Shown here piece by piece: positions 1 through 8,942 of a DNA stretch of 64,000 nucleotides. This DNA comes from Sulfurisphaera ohwakuensis (GTDB taxonomy: Archaea > Thermoproteota > Thermoprotei_A > Sulfolobales > Sulfolobaceae): assembly GCF_009729055.1 (NCBI RefSeq), contig NZ_CP045484.1:1922001-1986000 (forward strand), written 5' to 3'. The notes below the pieces were generated by a model. That model was not told where the DNA came from and searched no databases. It saw only the letters and a list, made by a program, of their open reading frames with translations. The translations under genes and the position numbers were made by a program. Each line of letters begins with the position of its first letter. The first letter of the stretch is position 1.

Positions 1-45
1 AAAACTCTAAAGAAAGCATTAAAGAAATAAAAGAAGTAAAAAATA

Positions 46-303
46 TTAACTTTTATTTTCTTCCTTAATAGGTTTACCTAAAACTGATGGCGGGAATTGA
101 GAGTAGATAACTCCAGCAATAACTAAGAGTAATGCAACTATATAACCTACAGTGGCTACTTGTGAAGGTGTTGGAGAGAAACCTTTGTAGTTTTGAGTTT
201 CAGCTATTGCAACAGCAAATATTATTATTAACCCTATAATAAATATGATTTTGAATGCTTTATCCAATTTATTCAAATATTCTTGATTTTGAATAACTGC
301 CAT
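46..303 (-). CDS. Small two-helix membrane protein next to YeeE/YedE transporter
   Basis: A protein of about 85 residues with two hydrophobic segments (roughly residues 18-38 and 50-70) and a charged C-terminal tail (KPIKEENKS). The reading frame opens at a GTG at 312, but I prefer the ATG at 303 because GGGGTGA lies just upstream of it and doubles as the end of the preceding transporter gene (stop 309-311). This tight coupling suggests the two are co-translated and that this protein is a partner of the sulfur-compound transporter. I do not recognise a named family. The role as an accessory subunit is an inference from position only. Confidence 0.7.
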   Translation of the reverse strand: MAVIQNQEYLNKLDKAFKIIFIIGLIIIFAVAIAETQNYKGFSPTPSQVATVGYIVALLLVIAGVIYSQFPPSVLGKPIKEENKS

Positions 304-308
304 TTTAT

Positions 309-1538
309 TCACCCCTTATATACAACTTTTGCAGTAATTATCATAGCAATCATTACCATTACACCAAATTCTAAACCACTTATTGACATTTGTAATGCAC
401 CACTTAAGATATGACCAGATGCACATCCACCAGCCATTCTGGCACCAAACATCATTAATGCAGTTCCACCAAATGAACCTAAAGCTCTAATAGCCTCATT
501 ATTACCAAATCTTTTCTCCCAACTTGGCGGTATATTCTTCCTAAATGCAGTAAACCTTCTAGTTAAGAATACTGCAGCAAAGAATGATCCTAGAAGTGTA
601 CCTATATCACTAAATGGCTCCCAACCAATACCTTTGAATACTATTTGACTATATTTAAAGTTCGGAAGGAATAATGCACCAGCCATCCATGAATATGTTG
701 TTGATTCTCCGAATATTTGGTGCATAAACATTTCAGCAACAACAGTTAAACCTACTATTGCACCTACAGATACCATGTAGTATCTTGTAACATTAGATTC
801 AACTGCCCAGTACTCGTTTAATTTCTTTGCAATGCTTTTCTCCTCATATGGTAAACCTCCGTATGTTAAGTACATTGCAGTATCTAATCTTTTAGCTTTT
901 TCAACATCATTCATTTGTCCTTTTAATGTACCTCTTAAGCAACTATGTGTCCCACCCTTATATCTAGGTAAATAGTAAGCAACGGTAAAGAATATTGCTG
1001 AATATACTAAAGATATTAGGAATAACTCTACTGGTGTCAAATTACCCCATGGTATTAAATATTCTTTTCCAGATGGATGAGTTGCTCCAATTATTACACT
1101 ACCAAAATTCAAAGTGTTAACTAACCACTGTCCAGCAGAAGTTTGAAACAATGCTGTCCATGCCGCTGCACCAACTAGCCCACCAAGTATTGCATAAATA
1201 GCATCCCTTCTACCTTCACCTAAAGCCATCCATGTTGAACCTGGGAAATAGCCAGCTATTGCCAATCCAATACCAAATAGAATACCTCCTAGACCTACTC
1301 CAATAACATATAGAGGCTTTGGTGACCAGTGAAATCCTATACCTAAAGCATATAATCCGAACATTACTGGAGTAGATACTGCAACACCTAATAATATACA
1401 ATCTACGAATAGTCTGTCTTCCCATTTTGCTAACCTTATTAGAGTTTCAGGGTTCCCAATTCCCCAAGCTTCTGCTGCCGCACCAATTATAAATCCTACA
1501 ATTATTCCAACCCATAATGGAGCTACGTATGTTATCAT
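309..1538 (-). CDS. YeeE/YedE-family (TsuA-like) sulfur-compound membrane transporter
   Basis: A 409-residue polytopic membrane protein of the YeeE/YedE (sulf_transp, formerly DUF395) family, whose studied members take up thiosulfate. Two pseudo-repeats carry the family signatures: [15 protein letters not shown] around residues 100-115, and [18 protein letters not shown] near residue 370, with the GGCASGH cysteine. Another cysteine lies in THSCLRG near residue 200. A GGTGA ribosome-binding site precedes the ATG by about 7 nt. The small membrane protein downstream is coupled to it. In Sulfolobales such genes plausibly serve sulfur-compound import, but the exact substrate cannot be told from sequence. 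Confidence 0.85.
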   Translation of the reverse strand: MITYVAPLWVGIIVGFIIGAAAEAWGIGNPETLIRLAKWEDRLFVDCILLGVAVSTPVMFGLYALGIGFHWSPKPLYVIGVGLGGILFGIGLAIAGYFPGSTWMALGEGRRDAIYAILGGLVGAAAWTALFQTSAGQWLVNTLNFGSVIIGATHPSGKEYLIPWGNLTPVELFLISLVYSAIFFTVAYYLPRYKGGTHSCLRGTLKGQMNDVEKAKRLDTAMYLTYGGLPYEEKSIAKKLNEYWAVESNVTRYYMVSVGAIVGLTVVAEMFMHQIFGESTTYSWMAGALFLPNFKYSQIVFKGIGWEPFSDIGTLLGSFFAAVFLTRRFTAFRKNIPPSWEKRFGNNEAIRALGSFGGTALMMFGARMAGGCASGHILSGALQMSISGLEFGVMVMIAMIITAKVVYKG

Positions 1539-1825
1539 TTTACTTTCACCAAATTTTTATATTTAACTCCATATGTATAAATTTTAGTTACTAAAATTTG
1601 TTTGATTTTAATTAACTCAGTTAATTATATCAAATACTAAACCACTTTAAACTTTTAAAATTTTACTTATAGTTTAGAAATAATTGCAAACAAAAATTAA
1701 TGAACTTAGAACTAGCATAACTGGTTATCCTTATATCTATATGCTATGGAAAATTCATCCAAATAATTGGAACACCTTGAAAGTACTAGAGTAAGGTTAA
1801 TAAACTACTGTAATAATTATTCTTT
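1539..1825. other. Intergenic region with divergent promoters, no gene seen
   Basis: This AT-rich stretch separates the minus-strand transporter from the plus-strand PhoH gene. An AT-rich TATA-like sequence (AAATTTATACATAT on the minus strand, near 1575-1588) is a plausible transporter promoter. I see no conserved open frame or RNA fold here. Confidence 0.4.
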
Positions 1826-1936
1826 ATGCAAACCATACTTGTTCAAAAGAAAGAAACAATATTAAAGAGCGTTGATGAACTCACTGAAAGAAGCATAGAT
1901 AATACAACTGTGATGGAAAGAAGAAACCTAGATTGA
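1826..1936 (+). CDS. Possible 36-residue small ORF upstream of PhoH gene
   Basis: An ATG-to-TGA frame of 36 codons (begins MQTILVQKKE, ends MERRNLD) rich in charged residues. It sits just after an AT-rich TATA-like stretch (TAATAATTATT, 1811-1821) and is followed by a T-rich tract that could end its transcript. It could be a small basic/acidic helical protein, an upstream peptide for the ATPase gene, or chance. I recognise no family. Confidence is low because short frames arise easily in this base composition. Confidence 0.3.
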   Translation: MQTILVQKKETILKSVDELTERSIDNTTVMERRNLD

Positions 1937-1966
1937 CTTTTTAAGTCTTAAGTTTTTTTCTTTTTT
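1937..1966 (+). terminator. T-rich tract before PhoH gene
   Basis: A run of T stretches (TTTTTTAAGTC, then AGTTTTTTTCTTTTTT) lies between the small ORF and the ATPase start. Archaeal RNA polymerase terminates at such oligo-T tracts, so this may end a transcript coming from upstream. It may equally be part of the ATPase promoter region. Confidence 0.35.
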
Positions 1967-1967
1967 G

Positions 1968-3080
1968 ATGATTAAGCCTCTTACTTCTTCTCAGGAAGAG
2001 GTTTTAAAAGCTCTTAATGATGATAAGTATCAGATTGTAGGGATATTTGGACCCACTGGTACTGGAAAGACTTTATTAACATTATCATATGGTATAGATG
2101 TTATTAAGCAAGGAAAATTTAAGAAATTCATTATAGTAAAGCCAATAGTAGATATTGTTACTAAAAAGGAAATTACTGCTACTGAATTACCTAATTATCA
2201 CGAGGTTATATTAAGTTATATAAAAGATGTTCTTGGACCCGAGTATTCAACTACTGTAGATGAATTATATAAAAGTGGAAGGATTGAAATTCTTGATTCA
2301 AGATTACTTAGAGGAAGAACGTTTGATGACTCAATTATTTTCATTGACGAAGTCCAAGAACTTCAGCCAGAGAGTATAATTGAGCTAATAATCAGAATTG
2401 GAAGAAATAGTAAGCTAGTAGTTGCTGGAGATCCAGTCTTCCAGTCACTTCAAATGAAAACAATTAAAGATCCTTCAGAGTTAGTTAGGGAAGTTTTATT
2501 AAATGAAGAGGATGCTAAAGTAATAGATCTTGGAGTTAAAGATATTATAAGGGCTGGTGCAAAGAGAGGTTTAAGACTTCTAATTGAGTATAGGTTAAGG
2601 AGTAGAATGTTATCGGAGGAAGAGAATAAGGTACTGAATGTTACTAAAGCTCATGCTCCAGATGCAGATATAATAACTGTTGTAGATTTGTCTGAGGAGA
2701 AAAAGAAACTAGGACTAGATAATTTGACTACAGTACCTGATAGTATAATAGTAGTAAAGGAAGGAAATATCGGTAGATTAGTGGGAAAAGGTGGTGAAAG
2801 AATTAATTCAACCGAAAAGGAAATTGGGAAAAAACTTAGGGCTTTAGAATTATCGCTTGATTTCAAGGAGTATATAAGAGCAGTTCATCCTCTCCCTTGG
2901 GTTGTCAAGCATATTGAAGATGCTGATTTTAAAGGAAACGAATTGGTAGTACAGATCAAGAAAGAGACTGGGGCCTTTATGGGACAAAAGGGTTCTTATG
3001 TGAGATTTGTTGATGAAGCCATTAGAAAACTTTTAGGTGTAGGTATAAGAGTTATAGCGAAGGAGAATGAAAATAGTTAG
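1968..3080 (+). CDS. PhoH-like P-loop ATPase with C-terminal KH domain
   Basis: A cytosolic ATPase of about 370 residues. It has Walker A GPTGTGKT (residues 28-35), a PhoH-type segment RGRTFDDSIIFIDEVQ (around 115-131) containing Walker B, and a sensor-like VAGDP. A KH RNA-binding domain follows, with the GxxG loop GKGGERIN near residue 268. The frame opens at a TTG at 1965, but the ATG at 1968 is the natural start. PhoH proteins are RNA-linked ATPases or helicases, so RNA processing or quality control is the likely role. The 3' end overlaps the nuclease gene by 14 bp, which suggests co-expression. Confidence 0.85.
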   Translation: MIKPLTSSQEEVLKALNDDKYQIVGIFGPTGTGKTLLTLSYGIDVIKQGKFKKFIIVKPIVDIVTKKEITATELPNYHEVILSYIKDVLGPEYSTTVDELYKSGRIEILDSRLLRGRTFDDSIIFIDEVQELQPESIIELIIRIGRNSKLVVAGDPVFQSLQMKTIKDPSELVREVLLNEEDAKVIDLGVKDIIRAGAKRGLRLLIEYRLRSRMLSEEENKVLNVTKAHAPDADIITVVDLSEEKKKLGLDNLTTVPDSIIVVKEGNIGRLVGKGGERINSTEKEIGKKLRALELSLDFKEYIRAVHPLPWVVKHIEDADFKGNELVVQIKKETGAFMGQKGSYVRFVDEAIRKLLGVGIRVIAKENENS

Positions 3081-3792
3081 TTGGAATGTTAATGGGCTTA
3101 AGGCTATAACTAGAAAAGGAGCTTTAGAATCTGTATTAAATTACGATGCTATTTTATTACAAGAGATTCGTAGTAGTGATTTACCCTTAGATTTGTTAAT
3201 GAGCGGATTTAACATTGCTTCTTTTCCAGCTAAGAAGAAGGGGTATAGCGGTGTTATGACATTAACGAGAGAAAAACCTAAAAGTATAATAAAAGGCTTA
3301 AACGTTAAGGAATTTGATGAAGAAGGAAGAACTGTTACAGTTGAGTTGGAAAAATTTTATTTAATCAATGCTTATTTTCCTAGAGCAGGAGATGGGCTTA
3401 GTAGATTAGATTTTAAAATATCTTTTGATAATAAAATTGAAGAATTTATGGACCAGCTAAGAAGAACAAAACCAGTTATTATTTGCGGTGATTTTAATGC
3501 TGTGGTGGAAAGAAGGGATTCTTCTTTTTGGGATGAAAATGAACCGGGTCTTTCGCCTAAAGAAAGAGAATGGATGAACCACATCTTGAAAAAAGGATAT
3601 ATTGATGCTTATAGGTTTATTAACCCTACAAAAATTGAATATAGTTGGAGGAGCTATAGATTTAAATGGAAAGCTATGAGAATAGATTATTGTTTAGTTT
3701 CTGAAGAATTAAAGGATAAAATTAGGGATTGCAAAATATTAAATGTATCTGGCTCTGATCACTATCCTATTCTTCTTGAAATAGAAGTCTGA
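3067..3792 (+). CDS. xth: Exonuclease III-family AP endonuclease
   Basis: A 241-residue endonuclease/exonuclease/phosphatase-fold protein. The family motifs are clear: SWNVNGLKA at the N-terminus (metal-binding Asn), LLQEIR (metal-binding Glu), GDFNAV near residue 141, a helix-hairpin YIDAYRFI, RIDYCLV and the terminal GSDHYPI with the catalytic Asp-His pair. It should cut DNA at abasic sites in base excision repair. It overlaps the PhoH-KH gene at its 5' end and runs convergently into the SpoIIM-like gene with a 31-bp overlap of coding ends. Confidence 0.9.
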   Translation: MKIVSWNVNGLKAITRKGALESVLNYDAILLQEIRSSDLPLDLLMSGFNIASFPAKKKGYSGVMTLTREKPKSIIKGLNVKEFDEEGRTVTVELEKFYLINAYFPRAGDGLSRLDFKISFDNKIEEFMDQLRRTKPVIICGDFNAVVERRDSSFWDENEPGLSPKEREWMNHILKKGYIDAYRFINPTKIEYSWRSYRFKWKAMRIDYCLVSEELKDKIRDCKILNVSGSDHYPILLEIEV

Positions 3793-4760
3793 TATATATT
3801 TTGTAAAATAGCAGCTAATTGTGTTATTGACACTTTAAAATTCTGGTAATCATTTTGTATCTTATGGGAGAAAGCTTGTTGATATAGCAAATTAAGTTGA
3901 GGATATTGATAGGAAAGTGTTTGGATAACTCTATCTAAATCTTCTTTAGTATAATAAGGCATATTCATCTTTATTGCTATTGCAGCAATTAGGTTAATTA
4001 TAGATACCCATAGAAAGTTCATAGCATTACTTAAATCACCTTGAGATTCATATAACAAGGCTTTAGCCCAATTGTCTCTATATTGGTTAAAATACTGTGA
4101 ATCTAAGGAATAGAATTGCTGTGTTGATATAGGTTGAGAAGTAGAAGAGTTAACCGAAATATGCCTATCAGCCACTTTCTGAAGATATTGATAAAAGAAA
4201 TATAGCCCAGCTAGAACTGGTGCTGAAGCAATCCACATTATATAGGGATTAGATACAAAGAATAAACTTGCTTCTATTAATGCAGCAAGGAAAAGTTCTA
4301 TTGGGACTATTATGAGTGTTAGAATTCCTCTTATCCACTCATTTCTCCTTAAAAGAATGTATGTACCAGAGGCAGTCGCTATTGCATAAGATGGTAATTC
4401 TACAAAAGAGTGAGGAAGTGTTAGTAAGGATATTGCTGCTATAATGCCAGGAATATGATTAGCGGTCATTACAGCACTAAGAATCATCCCCGTATTAACT
4501 ATGGAATAAGCTAAGAATAATATTCCAATAGCTGGAATAAAATCAAGCAATGCAACTCTGACATTGTTTGAAAATATGCTTAATGCTATTAATATGTAAG
4601 GCTCATTTCGTATAGAACTCTCTATACCATTATATTGTTGAACTAATGATGGAGAGTTTATTGGTATTGCTGAAGAGATTAAGAATATAATTATCTCAGC
4701 TACAAAGAACATTAGTATTAGTTTACTTATGGGTCTCATAATACTTAATTTTAACTCCAT
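3762..4760 (-). CDS. SpoIIM-like (stage II sporulation protein M family) membrane protein
   Basis: A 332-residue integral membrane protein. After an N-terminal anchor (LILMFFVAEIIIFLI) it has the family pattern IFSNNVRVALLDFIPAIG, a helix with NTGMILSAVM, and LPHSFVELPSYAIA, which resembles the LPHG-x-E-L motif of SpoIIM/DUF95 proteins. The C-terminal third is hydrophilic and helical. The function of archaeal members is unknown. The start codon overlaps the TmcA stop (TAATG arrangement), so translation is probably coupled. Its 3' end overlaps the xth gene on the other strand. Confidence 0.75.
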   Translation of the reverse strand: MELKLSIMRPISKLILMFFVAEIIIFLISSAIPINSPSLVQQYNGIESSIRNEPYILIALSIFSNNVRVALLDFIPAIGILFLAYSIVNTGMILSAVMTANHIPGIIAAISLLTLPHSFVELPSYAIATASGTYILLRRNEWIRGILTLIIVPIELFLAALIEASLFFVSNPYIMWIASAPVLAGLYFFYQYLQKVADRHISVNSSTSQPISTQQFYSLDSQYFNQYRDNWAKALLYESQGDLSNAMNFLWVSIINLIAAIAIKMNMPYYTKEDLDRVIQTLSYQYPQLNLLYQQAFSHKIQNDYQNFKVSITQLAAILQNIYQTSISRRIG

Positions 4761-6937
4761 TAAATAAAAGCTTTCATAAGTTTATTAACGGCATTTCTGA
4801 GTATCTCTTCTGTTTCCCTTGGGGATTTTTCTATATTGTAACTTATATGTGACCAACTTTTCCCTTGAAGTACTCGACCAACTAGTACAGCTTCTTCTAA
4901 TAAATCTAGTTTTATCGGCATTTCCCAAAAATATTTTTCAGTTAACAAACCAATAGAATCGGCTACTGAATTATAAGGGAGAATACCCTCTAAATATGCA
5001 TTTATCTTATCTATATCTTGTGATCTTAGATCATCTATTTTCTTAAAAGCGTTAATACTATCTAAAAGCTTAGCTAATGATAAAGGCGATACGTTAAAAT
5101 ATACTTGATGAGCAGTATTGATTATCTTTCTTTTTAAATTAAAAGATAATACATTTGCAAGCTCTTTCGCCTTATCAGAAATAGGATAAACAACTATAAC
5201 AGAGTAACCATTTAGACCTTCATTTTTTCTAGATGCTAAATAGATTGGAGTAAAACCATTTTTTACCCAAAAATTAAGGACTCTTGTATCTAAGATGAAA
5301 GAAGAACCTAGCCAATCCAAATTATTAGATATTGCATCACCCCTAATATGAGAAAGTAACTTAGAGCCTAGCCCCTTGCCTTGTAATTCCGGTAATACAG
5401 CAATCCTTATTATTCTCCAACCTTTCAATTTACCAAATTCCTTCAACCTCTCATACTTTATAATTCTGTGAGGTATTAAATGTCCTAAATTGCTCTCTCC
5501 CTTTAAAATGCTACTTATTCTCTCTTCCGATAATCCCCCTTCAAATATAACTTGTGCTAGGGAAACATCACTTAACGAATACAACTTCTGAAAATGTAAA
5601 TCGCCTAACAACATTAAATCGTCTGGAGAATTACGATAATGAGCTGAAACAAGGATACCGTAAATTTGTCTTAATCTGCCATCATTTTTAAATAACTCTT
5701 CTCTGTTAACTTCTTCTATGCTATTATTTAATTGCTTTATCTTTGGTTCTGCATCCAAGAGCATAACGTCATAAATAAATCTCTCTATCGGATCCCCCTT
5801 TGAATATCTTATAGGAAAGTCTAAAGTAACGTGTTTAAAAAGATATTTTTGCTTTATTAATAGAAGATACTTAAGAAATGCCTTTCCAGAACCTTCGTAC
5901 CCGTGAATAGTAGTTATAAGGATCGTCTTGTTCCACTTTCTAATAATATACTCTAGCGTTTCTATTCCTAAAGCTGCTGCTTCATCAACTACAATTAAAT
6001 AACCATCATAATCTTTGGCTAAATCTGGAGCTAACCATCTGACTATCACTTCTCCAGCTGAAATCCTCATAATTTTTCCATCCCTCGATCTAGTAACGGT
6101 GTATTTTATGCCCAGGCTTTTAAGACCCGTAATTAAAAATCTAAAGATTTCTGAAGAAGAATAATAAGAAGGAGAAGTTATGACTATTACCGTTGGTTCT
6201 TTATGTTTTAGAGAAATAACATATGATAAGAAAAGCCCTATTGCAGCACTCTTCCCCCTACCTCTTGGTGCAGTCACAGCTAAAATTCGTTTTCTATCAT
6301 CATGAAGGATAAATAATGACTCTTCCAATGCCTTATTTTGATCTTCACTTAGGCAAAGGTTATGTAACTTAACCGGAATGGAAGGATTAGACGGGATTTT
6401 AAGTGAAGATTTTTTTAATTCATTTACATTTACGCTCTTAAAATTTACTAATTTTTCATCTTTTACATAAATTATCCCTTGATATGATCTTATTTTCCTC
6501 ATAAACCTATCTTCAAAGAAGTTATCAACAACTCCATCTCTTATTAGACTGTTTCTGTACAACTTGTCTTTGTATATATCGTTAGTATAGATAACAATTA
6601 GTCCTCCACCTCTAGCCATATCAGTTAAACGAGAAATATAATTAGGACGAAAATCATCTACAGCATCCATTATTACTAGGTCAAATGTCTCCCCAAGAAA
6701 TTTTTCTGAAGATGAATAATCAATATCTGTCATTGGTAATCCAATTTGTTTAAAAAAATCAAATCTTTCCTTTGCTTTATCAACCCAAGGATGGAAAGCG
6801 TAAGCTATTCTAGGTTTTTTATTAATTTCAAGAAAAGAATTTAAAAAACCTAAAGTAGAATTCAGAAAATTATTCCCTTCTACGAAAAGTAAGTGCCTGT
6901 AATAAAAATCTAAGGCTTTTTGAAACTCTTCTCTCAT
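4760..6937 (-). CDS. tmcA: tRNA(Met) cytidine acetyltransferase TmcA
   Basis: A 725-residue enzyme with the TmcA/Kre33 architecture. It has an N-terminal domain, a RecD-like ATPase module with Walker A APRGRGKSAAIG (near residue 220) and Walker B YLIVVDEAAALG (near 315), then a GNAT acetyltransferase domain with the acetyl-CoA loop LPELQGKGLGSKLLS (near 515), and a C-terminal tRNA-binding part. It makes N4-acetylcytidine in RNA using acetyl-CoA and ATP. In hyperthermophilic archaea this modification is widespread and stabilises RNA. It is the upstream partner of the SpoIIM-like gene. Confidence 0.92.
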   Translation of the reverse strand: MREEFQKALDFYYRHLLFVEGNNFLNSTLGFLNSFLEINKKPRIAYAFHPWVDKAKERFDFFKQIGLPMTDIDYSSSEKFLGETFDLVIMDAVDDFRPNYISRLTDMARGGGLIVIYTNDIYKDKLYRNSLIRDGVVDNFFEDRFMRKIRSYQGIIYVKDEKLVNFKSVNVNELKKSSLKIPSNPSIPVKLHNLCLSEDQNKALEESLFILHDDRKRILAVTAPRGRGKSAAIGLFLSYVISLKHKEPTVIVITSPSYYSSSEIFRFLITGLKSLGIKYTVTRSRDGKIMRISAGEVIVRWLAPDLAKDYDGYLIVVDEAAALGIETLEYIIRKWNKTILITTIHGYEGSGKAFLKYLLLIKQKYLFKHVTLDFPIRYSKGDPIERFIYDVMLLDAEPKIKQLNNSIEEVNREELFKNDGRLRQIYGILVSAHYRNSPDDLMLLGDLHFQKLYSLSDVSLAQVIFEGGLSEERISSILKGESNLGHLIPHRIIKYERLKEFGKLKGWRIIRIAVLPELQGKGLGSKLLSHIRGDAISNNLDWLGSSFILDTRVLNFWVKNGFTPIYLASRKNEGLNGYSVIVVYPISDKAKELANVLSFNLKRKIINTAHQVYFNVSPLSLAKLLDSINAFKKIDDLRSQDIDKINAYLEGILPYNSVADSIGLLTEKYFWEMPIKLDLLEEAVLVGRVLQGKSWSHISYNIEKSPRETEEILRNAVNKLMKAFI

Positions 6938-6940
6938 CTT

Positions 6941-8887
6941 TTAGTGTTTCCTCCTACTTCTTAATGCTACCCCAACAACTATTAAAATTATCATGATTAT
7001 CACTACTATTATAATAAGCCAACTTATTGTATACTTTGTGTTATTTACTTCTACTATTATTCCTTGAGATATTAAATTGCTAAACGCTGATGGAGATACT
7101 TGTACAGTAAACTTATCGTTTTGCACAAACGGGAATAACGCACCAGTTTGATTCCACAATAAAGTTATTGCCATAGTATAATTTCCAGCTTGTGCACCAC
7201 CACTGACATCAACAACATATGTTACATTAACCTCTTCTCCAGGCTTAATATCACCTAAATAAGCTTCAGATGCTGTTAATGCCATCAGTGGATTTGAACT
7301 ACTAACATATGGATAAATTACGTCATTAGAGCCTAGAATAGCTTTAACGTTTTTTGCAGTAGCATTACCAACATTCTTTATTGTTATAGTTATAGGAACT
7401 TGAGAAGCACCTGAGGATAAAGTTGGGTAATAGACTCCAACCACTTCTAGGTTCGCTTTGGGATATACTTCTATCTTAAACGATTTTACATATTTCCCAC
7501 CATCATATTTAACTGTGAAATTAATGTAGTAATACCCAGCTTTTGTATCATTAGGTATGTTAATTAAAAAGGTTAAATTAGCTGGGACTCCTTGAGGTAA
7601 TGCCCCAACAGTAAACTCACTTGAAGAAATTAATGGGAAAGGAGAAGATATTGAAACTGAAACGTTATTGGCTATTGCTTCGCCATAATTTACTAGAATT
7701 GCTTTAATTTCAACGTCATAATATCCCGGAAATACTTGTGGTGGAATTGTAAAGGCGTTTATTGTAATATTTGGTGAGTATATGACTACTGGAGTATAAA
7801 CAACAGTCTTAGTGTTAAAGTATTGAATAGTTACCGGAATATAATATACTCCAGGTGTTGCATTTGGATAAACATTTACAGTTACAGAAGCATAATTATA
7901 TTCACCAGCTGGTACTATACCAACATATACGTTCTTTTGAGTGAAATATAATGGATATTCTGAGTCTAAATCTAATGTCACATTTAAAGCATTTACATCT
8001 CCAAGATTTCTAATAACAAAAGTTAGAGGAACTTGGGACTGCCCAGAAGATACAGTTATTGGTGAATTAATAGATCCCCAAATTGCAGTAACAGAAAAAT
8101 TAACATATCCATTTATATCCACAGTCATGTTAGTCGTTAGATTAACACCATTAAAGTAACTTACAACAATAGGAACTTGATAAACTCCCTGAGTAGCGTT
8201 AGGATAAATACTTGCATATGTAGCTATTTCTACTGGCTGACCAACCGGTAAATAACCAACATTTATTTTATTTTCTTCAAATTTTACCGGATAATGAGAT
8301 TTAAGAATTACTGAAACATTAGATGCTATAGCATTACCAGAATTAACCAGAACTATCGTTAATGGTAAGTTATTTTCTCCACCACTCACAACTAATGGAG
8401 AAGTTAATGACCCCCAAACAGATTGTGCTGTTATTGATACATAACCAAGTATAGGAACTATTGCGGATACATTCTTCGATACTATATCTCCATTAGGCAG
8501 TTCTCCAGTAATTTTGAGATAAATTTTATAAATTCCGTCAGATGCAGAAGGAGATATCTTGTAAAGGAATGTGACATTTACTTGACTAGCAGTTTGTATT
8601 TCAGGGATTGTAATATTTTCAGTATTATTATAGTATTGATATAAACTGAAAGGATATATTGATAGTGGTGTAACATTTACATTATAGATTGGTGAACCTA
8701 AATTTATTAACGTAAATGTTATTGGTACTGGTCCCATGCCTGGAGCTAAAATTTGAGAAACGTGGGAAATTGCTGAAATATTAACTGATGTACCTTGAAT
8801 TTGAGAAAAAACAATTAACGTTGGTAAGATAAAGGCTAATACAAAGAGGAGCCCTAGGGTCTTTTTATTCATTGCCATAAATTTCAT
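6941..8887 (-). CDS. Secreted or membrane-anchored surface protein with repeated CARDB/NEW3-like domains
   Basis: A 648-residue protein with an N-terminal signal helix (LGLLFVLAFILPTLIVF), at least four beta-rich repeats and a C-terminal anchor (IIIVVIIMIILIVVGVAL) followed by RSRRKH. The repeats share phrases such as QVPLTFVIRNLGDVNA, NNLPLTIVLVNSGNA and QVPITITIKNVGNA, typical of COG1361/CARDB-like domains on archaeal cell surfaces. A TATA-like GATATATCT at about 8897-8905 places the transcript start near the second or third methionine (8878 or 8872), so the true start may be a few codons downstream of the position given. It sits next to the MMPL transporter, in the same direction. Confidence 0.75.
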   Translation of the reverse strand: MKFMAMNKKTLGLLFVLAFILPTLIVFSQIQGTSVNISAISHVSQILAPGMGPVPITFTLINLGSPIYNVNVTPLSIYPFSLYQYYNNTENITIPEIQTASQVNVTFLYKISPSASDGIYKIYLKITGELPNGDIVSKNVSAIVPILGYVSITAQSVWGSLTSPLVVSGGENNLPLTIVLVNSGNAIASNVSVILKSHYPVKFEENKINVGYLPVGQPVEIATYASIYPNATQGVYQVPIVVSYFNGVNLTTNMTVDINGYVNFSVTAIWGSINSPITVSSGQSQVPLTFVIRNLGDVNALNVTLDLDSEYPLYFTQKNVYVGIVPAGEYNYASVTVNVYPNATPGVYYIPVTIQYFNTKTVVYTPVVIYSPNITINAFTIPPQVFPGYYDVEIKAILVNYGEAIANNVSVSISSPFPLISSSEFTVGALPQGVPANLTFLINIPNDTKAGYYYINFTVKYDGGKYVKSFKIEVYPKANLEVVGVYYPTLSSGASQVPITITIKNVGNATAKNVKAILGSNDVIYPYVSSSNPLMALTASEAYLGDIKPGEEVNVTYVVDVSGGAQAGNYTMAITLLWNQTGALFPFVQNDKFTVQVSPSAFSNLISQGIIVEVNNTKYTISWLIIIVVIIMIILIVVGVALRSRRKH

Positions 8888-8942
8888 ATGGGAAATAGAT
8901 ATATCGAAATTAATAAAGCTATCTCAGTAAGGATCCATTCAT

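Noticed and set aside
1216-1425. Minus-strand frame of 69 codons
   Set aside because: It lies inside the YeeE/YedE gene in another frame of the same strand and has no family features.
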